Shown here piece after piece: positions 43,198 to 53,857 of a stretch of 64,000 bases of DNA (position 1 is its first letter; each line of letters starts with the position of its first letter). Source of the DNA: Symbiodinium natans (taxonomy: Eukaryota; Sar; Dinophyceae; Suessiales; Symbiodiniaceae); NCBI GenBank assembly GCA_905221605.1, contig CAJNDS010001524.1, forward strand, positions 534,736 to 598,735, given 5' to 3'. A program made the translations under genes and the position numbers. Below the pieces are notes generated by a model. That model did not search any database, was not told where the DNA came from, and worked only from the letters and a program-made list of their open reading frames with translations.

Positions 43198-46005
43198 CGA
43201 GGCGCATCTGGGTGATCCGGGCGAGCAGCGCGGCATTGCGGAGCTGCGGGGTGTTTTGCGCCTCGCTGGCGTAGGGTTTAGGGTTTGGGGTTTAGGGTTT
43301 AGGGTTCAGGGTTTAGGGTATTGCAAGGGTTTAGGGTTTAGGGGTTAGGGTTTAGGGTTTAGGGTTTAGGGTTTAGGGTTTAGGGGCCTAGGGGCTTAAG
43401 GGTTCAGAGTTTTGGCTTTAAGTTGAAGGGTTCAGAGCGTAGGGTTTAGGGTCTGGGGCTTATAAACGGCAGCTTAAGCGATTAGGCTGAGTAAAGTTAA
43501 GGGCTTGCAGCCCAAGAAGCTTATGCAGGGTACTAGACGGCAGCAAGACTCCTCCCGCTTCGTGAAGAAGAACGCGGGAGGTGAAAACCACTGAACTTCA
43601 TGCAGTTTGTCTTTCTGAGTCTCTTGCTGTCCCTTCTGTTTACGAATATTGCTTTTAGGGTTTAGGGTTTAGGGTTTAGGGTTTAGGGTTTCGGGCAGAG
43701 AAATGATAAACTTCACAGAGCGGCTCAGTGATGCCAAATACTTTGGTTTTCTCAATTTGTTAGTTCTCCGTTCTTTTGTGTTCGTTTCTCTGGTGCATGC
43801 GTTCGCTTGTGATTTCAAGAACCCATGCGCGAAAGTACTCCACAAACGAGAGAACCCCCCCCCCTCCCCCATGTCTTAAATTGGCTTTGAGCTGACGGTC
43901 TAGGGTTGGAGAACCCTAGACCCTAAACCCTAATTAAACCCTAAACCCTAAACCCTAAACCCGTTCAAGCTCCTTCCTTTGTGGGGCCTGGTAGGCGATG
44001 TTTGCCGACGGCACAGGGGGCTTCAGGTCGTAGCGACGGGAGCCGGAGCGACTGGGCCTGGGCGCAAGCAGTAGCCCTAAACCCTAAACCCTAAATCCTA
44101 AACCCTGAACCCTAAACCCTGAACCCTAAACCCTAAACCCTAAACCCTGAACCCTAAAGATCAGAGAGGCGTAACTTAAGGCATGGAGGAGTCTAGGGGC
44201 CTCTCCTAAGGATTTCGAGTGGAGGGGCAACAGGGAGCTTGGGGCCTTAGACGAGCTTGCAGGCCTAAGGGTTAAAAGTTGGGATGTTCTCCCCTTATAC
44301 TAACAGTCCTTAATAGGGATTCCAGTAGGGGCACTATAATCCCTATTAAGGACCTGCAGTATAAGGGGGGAACAATCCAAGGCTTAAGGGTTAAAAGGGT
44401 GAGCGGGAACCTGCGGCGCGCCATTTCCAAGTAACTTCGAGCTCTCTGGGGACTGAAGACCTACCCGAGTAGATCCCAAGCAGCTTGCAAAACCTATACA
44501 AACCCTAAACCCTACCCCCTAAACCCTACTATAAACCCTAAATCGATTTTCGATACTATGGGAGGTCTCAGCCTCCCGCGGGGCGGGGCGAGGGGACACC
44601 GCGGGCGACGCGGTGGTGGATCTGGAGCTCATGCTCGTCGAGGGCCTGCGTGATTCTTTTTTTGGGGTTCGTATATCTTCTGATTTGTAGAATTTAACTT
44701 GCATGTTTGGTTTAGGGTTTAGGGTTTAGGGTTTAGGGTTTAGGGTTTAGGGTTTAGGGTTTAGGGTTTAGGGTTTGGGGTTTAGGGTTTAGGGTTTAGG
44801 GTTTAGGGTTTAGGGTTTAGGGTTTAGGGTTTAGGGTTTAGGGTTTAGGGTTTAGGGTTTAGGGTTTAGGGTTTAGGGTTTAGGGTTTAGGGTTTAGGGT
44901 TTAGGGTTTAGGGTTTAGGGTTTAGGGTTAACACTATCGTAGAGCCTGATGATTGCGGTCAGTCACATGTCGTTATAGGTTATACCGTATTAGGATGTGG
45001 GGCGTGGGGTTCCCACACTCCGAGGAAACCTTAAAGTCCGGTTCGATCTCTCCTGCCTGGGCTTGGACCAAACTCAGCTCCCTAACGCCTTCTCTGCAGC
45101 ACTCTTCTAACAAACGTAGCAGAATCCACTCTGAGACTGTAGAGTTGCCATTTGCAGGGGACCAAATGGAATCTAGCGTGAAGCGACTCCATCAAGCCAA
45201 AACCAACGAACAAAAAAATGTTCTCACGCTTTGGTACCTGCTTAACATCGGTTCTTCAATACACCTAACATGCACCAATACATGGGCAGTATTGGTAAAA
45301 AATATGCTTGACGATTGTTGTTGTGATCGTCATCATGACTACTGCTGCTAGTCTTACGCCCGCGTATCTGCTGAACGTACTTGCAACCCTAAACCCTATA
45401 AACCCCAAAAACCCGATAAACCCTACAAACCCTACAAACCCGATAAACCCTACAAACCCTACAAACCGTATCAACCCTACAAACCCTATAAACCCCCTAA
45501 AGCTGGAGCCTATACACCCTATAAACCCTAAACCCTACAAACCTACAAACCGCATAAACCCTATAAACCCTAGAAACCTTATGAACCCTAACCTGGAGCC
45601 TACACCCTACAAACCCTAGACCCGAACATCCAAGCTGCCCGCGCCTCGTGTAGGGCGCCGTCCCCGCGGGCGTGCGAGGGCGCGGGCTCTCCGAGAGCTG
45701 CGGCGTCTTCGGCCGGGAGCCGCCGGAGAAGCCTGGGGGTTTGGTTGGGGGTTTGGGGGGTTTTGGGGGTTTTGGGGGTTTTTGGGGTATTTTCCCCCTA
45801 GTTCCTAAACCCTAAAACCCTAAAACCCTATAACCCTAAACCCTAAACCCCTATAACCCTAAATCCCCAAAAGCCCTAAACCCCTAAACCCCTAAAGCCC
45901 TTTTCAGCACTAGCGGTGCCCAGCCGCTCTCTGACCGCGGCCTTTGGCAGCCCTCGGAAGTTCGGGGCCGGTGCGGGGAGCGGAGGGGCCTCGGAGGGAG
46001 CGCGG
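43198..46005 (-). CDS. Six phase-linked exons of a Pro/Ser/Arg-rich protein
   Basis: Exons 46005-45911, 45732-45645, 44645-44573, 44445-44411, 44057-43961 and 43261-43198 join in phase. They read SRAPSEAPPLPAPAPNFRGL, SGGSRPKTPQLSESPRPRTP, PSTSMSSRSTTASPAVSPRP, RARSYLEMARR, PSRSGSRRYDLKPPVPSANI and AQNTPQLRNAALLARITQMR. The N-terminal half is low-complexity, probably disordered with many Ser/Thr-Pro sites. Donors are GT, GC, GC, GT, GTTTAGGG and GTGAGG. A candidate upstream exon near 46610-46660 (ASETRESMLEKEESA) could link to the exon at 47613-47680. No family recognised. Confidence 0.6.
43925..43960 (-). repeat. CCCTAAA array abutting an exon
   Basis: On the transcribed strand this is GTTTAGGG..., starting exactly at the exon end (CTTGAACGG|GTTTAGGG). 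Confidence 0.8.
44279..44380. mobile_element. Inverted-repeat element family II
   Basis: TTGGGATGTTCTCCCCTTATACTAACAGTCC ... GTATAAGGGGGGAACAATCCAA. Seventeen bases on each side (GGCCTAAGGGTTAAAAG and GGCTTAAGGGTTAAAAG) match at 16. Confidence 0.8.
44708..44931 (+). repeat. TTTAGGG array (about 32 units)
   Basis: Second-longest array of the window, in the intron between the exons at 44645 and 45645. Confidence 0.97.
44935..45385. other. Intron segment without exon call
   Basis: Open plus frame (about 44953-45351) has no splice or codon support. Confidence 0.35.
45385..45618 (-). repeat. CCCTATAAA / CCCTACAAA array (9-base variant)
   Basis: About 25 nine-base units with AAACCCTAYA. A second such array is at 56700-56960. 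Confidence 0.93.
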
Positions 46006-46015
46006 CTTGGCGGGT

Positions 46016-46160
46016 GGTTTAGGGTTTAGGGTTTAGGGTTTAGGGTTTAGGGTTTAGGGTTTAGGGTTTAGGGTTTAGGGTTTAGGGTTTAGGGGTTTAG
46101 GGTTTAGGGTTTAGGGGTTTTAGGGGTTTTAGGGGTTTCAGGGTTTCAGGGTGTTAGGGT
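46016..46160 (+). repeat. TTTAGGG array with TTTTAGGGG variants
   Basis: Begins 11 bases upstream of the exon at 46005. Confidence 0.94.
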
Positions 46161-47612
46161 TTCAGGGTGTTTGGGATTTAGGGATATTTGGGGTTGAGGT
46201 GTTAGGGCTTTAAGGTGTTAGGGTTTCAGGGTGTGAGGGATTTAGGGTTCTAGGGCTCAGGATTTAGGGTTTTAGGGTTTTGTGGCTTGAGGTTTAGAGT
46301 TTGGAAGTTTAGTGTTAGAGCCTCAATCTGGCAAAGCTTGGTTCTGGTGTAAGGGCTTTGGCGTGGTTTCCTTCTGACGGGTTAAGGGGTGCCGAATCTT
46401 CTTCTTTTCATGTTGTACAAGCCATAAAGTTAGGTGCCCGAAGAAAAAGCAACTACAGTGCAGCATGTTATCAGATTTCTCAAGGCACCTGCACAACTCC
46501 CGCCAACCCTTGAAGCTCCAAAAACCCTACACCCCATACAACCCCTCAACCCTAAACCCTCAACCCCTCAACCCCTAAACCCTAAACCCCAAAACAACCC
46601 CCCAACTAACAGCTCTGCGCGCTCTCTTCCTTTTCCAGCATCGACTCACGGGTCTCTGAGGCGGTGCCGGGACCTGGGCCACTCCCCATGATTTCTCGAG
46701 GGCTTAGGGCCGAGGGTTTACGGTTTCGTTAGGGGTTTAGGTTTTACGGGTGTAAGGTGTTAGCGTTTGGAGTTTAAGGTCATTGTGTTTATATAGACTT
46801 GTAGGTGTTGGGGTTTTAGGGTGTGGGATTTCGGGCTTTAGTCGCCGGTAATTATCCTTTTCGGGTGTCATGAACAAGGGTGCCCCATCAAGGGACATGG
46901 CTGTCAATCTGGCTGGCCATACGAGATGAGGCCTTATGGTCAATATTCGACGTGGGTTTGAGACGGCCTTCAGCACAGGGGCTTTCATGTCACGACTTGG
47001 GGTGGCAGTCACGTCATGATCCACGTGCCTTGCTAACAGGCTCGCAGGGTTGCTGTAAGTAGGGGAAATACCTCTGAATGGTTCTACTATGGGTGTTGTC
47101 ACTCATGAGTGCACATATAAATACCCCTGCGAATCAGGACCACGCTGCCTTGCTGCATTCGGCTTGTCCAGGATGTTGTGCAATCTGCAGGGCTCCAGCG
47201 GCTTACCGGGGAGAGAAGGAAATCAGGAGGCCCCAGAGATGTGTCCAGCTTCTTAAAGCTATGCCCGAACCTTCGTAATTAAGGAATGTCAGAACCCAGT
47301 GTATATACTACCCACGAACCATGCAGGCTCGGAGTTTGGGCAGCTTGGTGTTGAGGCACGGACCGGCGAGTCAAGGGTTTAGGGGGTTCAGGGTCTACTG
47401 CGTCGGCCCTAGCCCCATAACCATCCAAAGCCTAAGCCCATAAACCCCTCCTAAACCCTAAACCCCTAAACCCTAAACCCCTAAACCCCTAAACCCTAAA
47501 CTAACCCCTAAACCGTAAACCCCTAAACCGTAAACCCTAAACCCCTAGTTTCGGAAACCCAGAAACAACCCCAAGCAACCTTCACCCCGCCTCTGCATCG
47601 CCCCGAACACAC
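46161..47612. other. Mostly intron
   Basis: Degenerate GGGTTTCAGGGTGTTAGGG words (46130-46270), the uncertain exon near 46640, a single-copy stretch at 46850-47290 open on both strands, and CCCTAAAC arrays at 47450-47545. Confidence 0.4.
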
Positions 47613-47680
47613 CTTCGCGGAAGCTGTCGCGGGTGTCGGCGGACAGCGCTACGAAAGGGTCCTCTGCCAGCAGAGCAACT
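47613..47680 (-). CDS. Exon of an unrecognised protein
   Basis: VALLAEDPFVALSADTRDSF then RE; CTGCAG acceptor and GTGTGT donor. Confidence 0.64.
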
Positions 47681-48020
47681 CTGCAGATGAAGCCCTAAAC
47701 CCTGAACCTTCAACCCTAATTAAGCCCAAAACCCTAAACCCTCAACCCTACAAACCCTACAGTAAACCCTAGACAAGAGTGGGCGGTCACAGGTGTCAAG
47801 CTGCCAAACCCGCACCAGGTTAAAAGACTTCTGGGCAGTCACAAGTAGGGGTGTAGGTAAGGCAGACCACTTCGCAACTTTTTTAGGGGTTTAGGGTTTA
47901 TAAGGTTTAGGGTTTAGGGTTTAGGGTTTCGGCTTTAGGTTTTAGGCTTTAGACTTTAGGCTTCAGCCAATGCACCTAGACATGCCTGCCTCCAACTGGC
48001 CCTAAACCCTCAACCCTCAC

Positions 48021-48068
48021 GAAGCGATCCGTGATGCGCTTGGGGATCAGGGACGGCGAGTTTGGCGC
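48021..48068 (-). CDS. Exon of an unrecognised protein
   Basis: APNSPSLIPKRITDRF, phase 0 to 0, AG|G acceptor and a strong GTGAGG donor. Confidence 0.64.
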
Positions 48069-48659
48069 CTGGCGCGGGAGGGATTCAGGGTTCTGGTTTC
48101 GGGACCCTAAACCCCAAGCACTAAACCCTTGGGGGGTTTACGGGATTTCTAGGATTTTGGATTGCACTTCGGGGCTGCCAGGCTTCTGATTTGGGGTTTA
48201 GGGTTTAGGGTTTGGGCTTCGAAGTCGCCTTTGTTGGCTTCACTGAGGTGCCAACCGTATGAGAACAAAGGCAAGGAGGAAATGGAAGAGAGCACGCGCA
48301 TCTGTCATTTGTTGGTTTCACGGGGCCTCGTAACCCTGGACCCTAAGGCCCTGAACCTTTAAACCCAAGCAAAGAAGCAAACACGTCAACGGGCTACTTT
48401 TGGGGCCTTCATCATTTGAAGTGTTGCTATATAGAAATCATAAGGGGGGAACTACTATTCGTAAAACCTAAAGCGTAAACATCCTCAAAACCTACATGCC
48501 AACGCCACTTGGGAGCTCAACACCGGTTTTGGGGTTACGGCCAGGGTTTAGGGTTGAGGGTTTAGGGTTTAGGGATGTTTAGGGGGTTTGGGGTTTAGGG
48601 TTTAGGGTTTCTAGGGTTCAGAGTTTGGGGTAGGACATGAGTAACCTCACTGAGCCCTA

Positions 48660-49240
48660 AACTCTGAAACCTCAAACCCCGTGCCCCCAACCTCCTAAGC
48701 CGTCTATCCTAAACCATAAAGCCCTAAACCGCCCCTTACATCCTAAACTCCTAAACCATAAAATCCCTGAAGCCCCAAAAGCCGTAAAAGCCCCAAAAGC
48801 ACCCTAAAAGCCCTAAACCACCCTGTAAATCCCAAACCCTGGAAAACCCTAAAAACCCTAAAGCCCCAAAGACCCTCAAACCCTGAAGCCCTAAAGTCCG
48901 TCCAGCCCAAAAGACCTGAACCAGGGCACATAGAACCACCCGTGGACAAAAGCCCGAAAAACCCTGAAAGCCCTAAACCCTCAAAACCCCAAAGACCACA
49001 AAAGACCAAAAAGGAAACCTTAAAAAAACGCAAAAAAACACCTTAAAAAAGACTAACGACCCTTAAAAAAACACACAAAAAAACGCCCTAAGGCCCTCCC
49101 GATCCCCTTAAAAACCCTAAAAGTCCTAAACCCCCCCCCCCCCCCCCAATCTTCCTGCGAGGTTGGAGCCTTTAAAAAAAAGACTAAAGACCCTTAAAGA
49201 AGCACTTAAAACCCTGAAGCCCTAAACCCCCCCCCCCAAT
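48660..49240 (-). repeat. CCCTAAAAGCC-type degenerate array and a local duplication
   Basis: 48770-49130 is a loose array of CCCTAAAAGCCCC words. CCCCCCAATCTTCCTGCGAGG with its upstream GACTAAAGACCCTTAAA occurs twice (to 49171 and 49258). No exon. Confidence 0.7.
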
Positions 49241-49244
49241 CTTC

Positions 49245-49289
49245 CTGCGAGGTCGGAGCCAGGAAGTCGACCTCGGAAGCTGGAGGCCG
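49245..49289 (-). CDS. Exon candidate, unrecognised
   Basis: RPPASEVDFLAPTSQ between AG and CAG|GA. The 3' end overlaps a locally duplicated sequence, which lowers confidence. Confidence 0.4.
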
Positions 49290-49314
49290 CTGGCTTCCGG
49301 CGGTGTCGGCGTTT

Positions 49315-49410
49315 TAGGGTTTAGGGTTTAGGGTTTAGGGTTTAGGGTTTAGGGTTTAGGGTTTAGGGTTTAGGGTTTAGGGTTTAGGGTTTAGGGTTTA
49401 GGGTTCAGGG
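49315..49410 (+). repeat. TTTAGGG array
   Basis: Thirteen units. Confidence 0.96.
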
Positions 49411-49699
49411 TTTTGGGTTTAGGGTTTTTAGGGTTTGGCTCCCTAAACCGCCCCACGCCCTCAAAACCCTCAGCGCCCTAGGATTAACATGGGTGCCTGC
49501 TTTTGCTTGAAGGGGCTGAAAAGGGTTTCTCCGCGAACCTGAAACCCCCAAGAAGGGAAATAAGGGCAGTACTGCGAACTCATGAGTCGCCTTACAAAGA
49601 AAAGCAGGAAACCCTAAACCCTAAACCCTAAACCCTACACCCCCCTACTGCGGCCGTGGGGCCATCTCGGCCAAGCCTGAGCTCCGGGAAGGGGTGGGG

Positions 49700-49960
49700 G
49701 TGCGGGGGGGGGGGGGGGTTTGGGGGTTTAGGGTTTAGGGTTCAGGGTTTAGGGTTTAGGGTTTAGGGTTTGGGGTTTAGGGTTTAGGGTTGGGGGTTGT
49801 TCGGGCTTCTTGGTGGGTTGTTCGGAGTGTTGTTAGGGGGTTGTTGGGGGGTTTTTTTGTTGTGAGGGGGTTATTACGGGCTTGTTAGGGGTGATTAGGG
49901 GGTATTTGGCATTCGGGGGGGTAGGGGGTGTTTAGGGGCTTATTAGGGGGTTATTGGTTA
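49700..49960 (+). repeat. G run, TTTAGGG array and GTTRGGGGG-type repeats
   Basis: A 15-base G run, ten telomere-type units, then degenerate GGGGGTTGTTNGGGGG words to about 49960. Confidence 0.85.
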
Positions 49961-50192
49961 TTGGGGATCTTTGGGTTTGGGACCCTAGCGCCAAGAATGA
50001 GTTGGAGCCCTGGAGCATCGGGGTTCAGAAGCTTATAGGAACCCTAAACTTTCCGAATCTACAGGATTGAAGGGCCCATTCAAAATGATACCAGCTTGCT
50101 TGCTGGTTTAGGGTTTAGGGCTCAGGGGCATGGTAACGAAATTCAAGCTTCTTAACTAACAAGAACCCAGAAAAGTGCCCTAAACCTTTAAC

Positions 50193-50227
50193 CTCGGCTG
50201 GGCGGCGTCGGGGCGGCGGCGGCCGAG
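50193..50227 (-). CDS. Short exon, unrecognised
   Basis: LGRRRPDAAQP with G or C in every third position; CATTCCCAG acceptor and AG|GTTAAA donor. Phase follows directly from the exon at 51067-51129. Confidence 0.55.
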
Positions 50228-50520
50228 CTGGGAATGCAGCCTGCCCCAAGCACATAAACCCGCACAAGTCGTACAGACCCAGATTCATGTAAAGATAAGT
50301 GCATATATGGCGATATTTGATTGTTTTATACAAAACAAACCGTCTATCGTATACCGTGGTAGACTCACATAGAGTATAAGACTCCTTTGTTCTTCGGTGC
50401 CTTGAGCTGTTGATGCTTTCTTTGGCGGCGGAGCAAGGGTGGTGGGAGTGATGGGGGGAAGGGGTTGGGTTCTTCAGGGCCTGGACACTTGGAGGTTCAT
50501 GGTAATGGTCAACCAATTAG

Positions 50521-50605
50521 AACTGTACCGATAACCGACTTAAAAGCCCCTTAAGTGCCCCAATAAGGCCTTGAGTACAGTTATCAGTACAGTTATAAGT
50601 GGCTA
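50521..50605. repeat. Hairpin element with AACTGTACYGATAAC ends
   Basis: AACTGTACCGATAACCG and its reverse complement (GTTATCAGTACAGTT) bracket about 60 bases. Confidence 0.55.
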
Positions 50606-51066
50606 AGAAGTACCATAAACCTCCAAGCAACATCTATCCCCCAATGCTAAGCATGCTGACCTCTGTGCCATGGTGCCACCATGGGCACGTGACATGAACA
50701 TCCAACCTATATAAACCCAACGAAGGCCCCAAACCCACCCTAAACCCTAAACCCTAAACCCTAAACCCTAAACCCTAAACCCTAAACCCTACATAAACCC
50801 AACGAAGACCCCAAACCCTAAAACCCCCCAAATCCCAAACAAGCTCTGAAACCCTAAGCCCTGGAACTCTGAACCCCCGGACTGCCTTCGCAGACCTTGA
50901 CACAAGTCGCCTTACAAGTCTACCTGCCATGTATATATCTATTAATCTATCTATCTATATACACATATCTATGTATATAGTTTTTTTGTCTATTTGTATA
51001 TTTATGTATAGCTAATTATACCCATGAACCTTTGAATAAGGAGGGTTTTTTGGGGGGGTCTCCAGC

Positions 51067-51129
51067 CTCCATGTCCACGATGAGGAAGGTGAACTCCCGA
51101 TCCTCATCCTTCGCCAGCAGCTCGAGGAC
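51067..51129 (-). CDS. Exon of an unrecognised protein
   Basis: VLELLAKDEDREFTFLIVDM then E; phase 0 to 0, AG|G acceptor, GAG|GCTGGA donor. Confidence 0.68.
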
Positions 51130-51146
51130 CTGCCTGTCTCAAGTTA

Positions 51147-51336
51147 GGGTTTAGGGTTTAGGGTTTAGGGTTTAGGGTTTAGGGCTTAGGGTTTAGGGTT
51201 TAGGGTTTAGGGTTTAGGGTTTAGGGTTTAGGGTTTAATTAGGGTTTAGGGTTTAGGGTTTAGGGTTTAGGGTTTAGGGTTTAGTGTTTAGGGTTTAGGG
51301 TTTAGGGTTTAGGCTTTAGGGTTTAGGGTTTAGGGT
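51147..51336 (+). repeat. TTTAGGG array
   Basis: About 27 units starting 18 bases upstream of the exon at 51129, with one AATTAGGG interruption. Confidence 0.96.
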
Positions 51337-51339
51337 TGG

Positions 51340-52190
51340 GGGTTCTTTTGGGGTTCTGTGGGGGGCACTTAGGTATGTAGAGACTGTATAATGGCATATA
51401 TATATATACATATATAAGGGTTGCATAGGGCGCTGGATACCCCCAAAACCTAAGCCCCAAGTTTCGGGCGCGCACCGGGTGACCGCACGCTTAGGGAAGG
51501 AAGCCTCATACACTCCTAACTTAGACCGCAAAGGCCGTACCAAAAAAGAAAACACAAGCCCCGGCTTTGCGGCCAAGAGTTTGCGTTCAGCCCTTATTGC
51601 AGGTACAGGGCTTCCGGATGTAGGTCAGGAGTTGTGGGCCCTAAATCCTAAACCCTGAACCCTAAACTCTGAAACCTCAATCTGGCCGAGGTTTCTGCCA
51701 GGTGCACCTACAGGGTCATGGGGAAGTTGTACCGATACGATATGATATGAAGACATGATATGGGGCTTTCCGAAAGTAGAGGGTGCCTAATTGGGGTCCT
51801 TCTTACAAGGGAATCCTCCTATTTGGGGTCTATTCTAGGGGCCCCCATATGAAGACATGATATGGCGGTCTTATGGCCCCTTTTGGGGGTACCCTAAATA
51901 AGAGGGGCCGCCTTTTTAACAAGGACCCCAAAAGGAACCCTAACTTAGAAAAATCAGCATATGTGTAAATATGTGCGTGTATATATACAGATAATTCTTA
52001 CTAACTTACTGACCATGCTAGATGCTAGTGTATATCAGTACTGATTCTGCAATTATTACTGTTTTGTTTGTTTTTGAAATTTTAACACTACTGTTTTTGG
52101 TATTTTGCTTCTCATACAGCATGTGAGTATGTGCATATATATGTATATATAGGCTTCTGCATCCGAGGGGGTGGGTTTAGGTGTAGGGTT
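51340..52190. other. Intron or intergenic DNA
   Basis: TA-rich microsatellites at 51396-51416, 51956-51986 and 52133-52152; family IV element at 51863-51950. No exon. Confidence 0.45.
51863..51950. mobile_element. Inverted-repeat element family IV
   Basis: GGCCCCTTTTGGGGGTACCCTAAATAAGAGGGGCCGCC...AAGGACCCCAAAAGGAACC; CCTTTTGGGG and CCCCAAAAGG are inverted. Copies at 22121 and 33746. Confidence 0.6.
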
Positions 52191-52258
52191 TAGAGTTTAG
52201 GGTTTAGGGTTTAGGGTTTAGAGTTTAGAGTTTAGAGTTTAGAGTTTAGAGTTTAGAG
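52187..52258 (+). repeat. TTTAGAG variant array
   Basis: Several consecutive TTTAGAG units following TTTAGGG, i.e. local spread of a single-base variant. Confidence 0.93.
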
Positions 52259-52437
52259 TGTATCTTCGGCTTAGGGGTTTGGGGTTCACTGAAGCACAAG
52301 CTGAACTCTGTCAACCCCTTTTTGAAGCTTTTCAAGGTTGAGGCTTCAGCGCTTAAAGCCAATCATTCTGCCCCCCTAAACCCTAAACCCTAAACCCTAA
52401 ACCCTAAACCCTAAACCCTAAACCCTAAACCCTAATC

Positions 52438-52502
52438 CGTGCAGTTTCTCGCCTTTGCAGCGCGTCGAAGTCCTTTAACACCTGTGCTCGGATGAGCCTC
52501 GG
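52438..52502 (-). CDS. Exon of an unrecognised protein
   Basis: PRLIRAQVLKDFDALQRRET; GTCAG acceptor, CG|GA donor inside the telomere-type border. It lies downstream of the TBC gene and could be its last part or the next gene. Confidence 0.5.
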
Positions 52503-52588
52503 CTGACCGCGCACGTGAACACCCTAAACCCTGAACCCTGGAAACCCGAAAAACCCTACAAACCATACAAATCCGTTAAACTTCATAT

Positions 52589-52729
52589 CCAAGGGTAGTT
52601 ACATGGTCCCTTCATTGTGCCCTGAAAAAGGGACCTCTTTCATACTCAAACGCTAAGAGCCCATTCTTCGTTCAGAACCCTGTAAAGAAGGTAAGAGACC
52701 ATATTAAGGGACCGTGAAATTACGCTTAG
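52589..52729. mobile_element. Inverted-repeat element family III, best copy
   Basis: CCAAGGGTAGTTACATGGTCCCTT ... AAGGGACCGTGAAATTACGCTTAG are imperfect inverted ends. Confidence 0.68.
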
Positions 52730-52763
52730 ATACGAGCTTTATAAACCCTACAGACCCTGTAGG

Positions 52764-52768
<5 letters not shown>

Positions 52769-52811
<43 letters not shown>
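52769..52811 (+). repeat. AG dinucleotide repeat
   Basis: About 16 AG units then AGCG. Confidence 0.95.
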
Positions 52812-52813
<2 letters not shown>

Positions 52814-53857
52814 CGGAGAAACCCTAAACCCTAAACCATAAACCCTACCTAAACCCTAAACCCTAAACCCTGTCTCGCCTCCGGGTTCGTACGGAACTTC
52901 AATGAAGGTTACGGTTTGGGGTTTAGGCTTTAGGGGCTTTAGGGTTTCGTGTTCATCGGGCTTAGGGTTTGGGGCTTGAGGTTTGCCAGAACAAGGGTAT
53001 GATACTCTTTTGCTATCTAAGTCGTTGTGGTGGCCACTGAGGTTACCAGAACAAAGATACGATACTCTTTGCTACGTAGGTGCCGTTGCCGGTGTCTTGA
53101 CCGCAGGTTGGGAGCGATTGAGAGCGTGGCGCAGACACCAGGGTAACCAAGGCGAAAGGCGCGGCTGCCACGCAGACCACTAGGAAACCCGAAATCCTGC
53201 CCAAACCCGAACTTTGCCCTAAGCCTTGTTTTGTTGTAGCTCTGTCCTTCCAGAGCCCTTGTTTCTGGGGAGGCGTTGGCCCGCATTCGAAGGTTTGTTG
53301 TGAGAACTGGGCTGGACTGGAACGTCCTGCCTGCATTTTTTGGCTGCAGCACTTTGGACTATGACTTGGTAGCCCAGTAACCATATTTGAATACGGGTAG
53401 CCTTTTTGGGGGGTTGGTTAACTTTATAAGGGAACCTTGAACCGAAGAAGGGTAAAGGGTGCTGTGATGGCCTCCAAAATTCGACTTGACAGAGTGGGGT
53501 CTTCGCAGAGGCTGGCTTTGCTTCTGCAGGTTCAGGGGATTGAAAGGGCTGGATACGTACAACAAAAAAATCGATTCTCGAAGCCTCCCACCGTCTCCGA
53601 AAGACCGCGCCGGGACACGAGATCCAGAAGATCTCCAGTGTATCCGACCTCCAAGCGAGCTTGTCAGACCTTCGTTGAGGGTTGGTTTTTTGCGGGGGAT
53701 TGGGGGCTTCGGCTGGTCTTATTTTGTCAACCATGCTTTCACTCTGGCTTCTACCGGCCCTACTGTGCATTGAACGTCTCACACAGGTCCGACCCCAGCT
53801 CATGGGTTTAGGGTTTAGGGCTTAGGGTTTAGGGTTTAGATGTTCCCATTGATCCAC
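52812..53857. other. 3' region of the TBC gene, exons unresolved
   Basis: Minus-strand open segments (for example SDTLEIFWISCPGAVFRRRW near 53570-53680) may be further exons, but boundaries and phases could not be fixed. A family I introner lies at 53366-53470. Confidence 0.4.
53366..53470 (-). mobile_element. Introner family I, right end diverged
   Basis: ACTTGGTAGCCCAGTAACCATATTTGA ... AAGGGAACCTTGAACCGAAGAAGGG. Same orientation relative to the minus-strand gene as the copies at 14631, 18008 and 54188. Confidence 0.75.
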
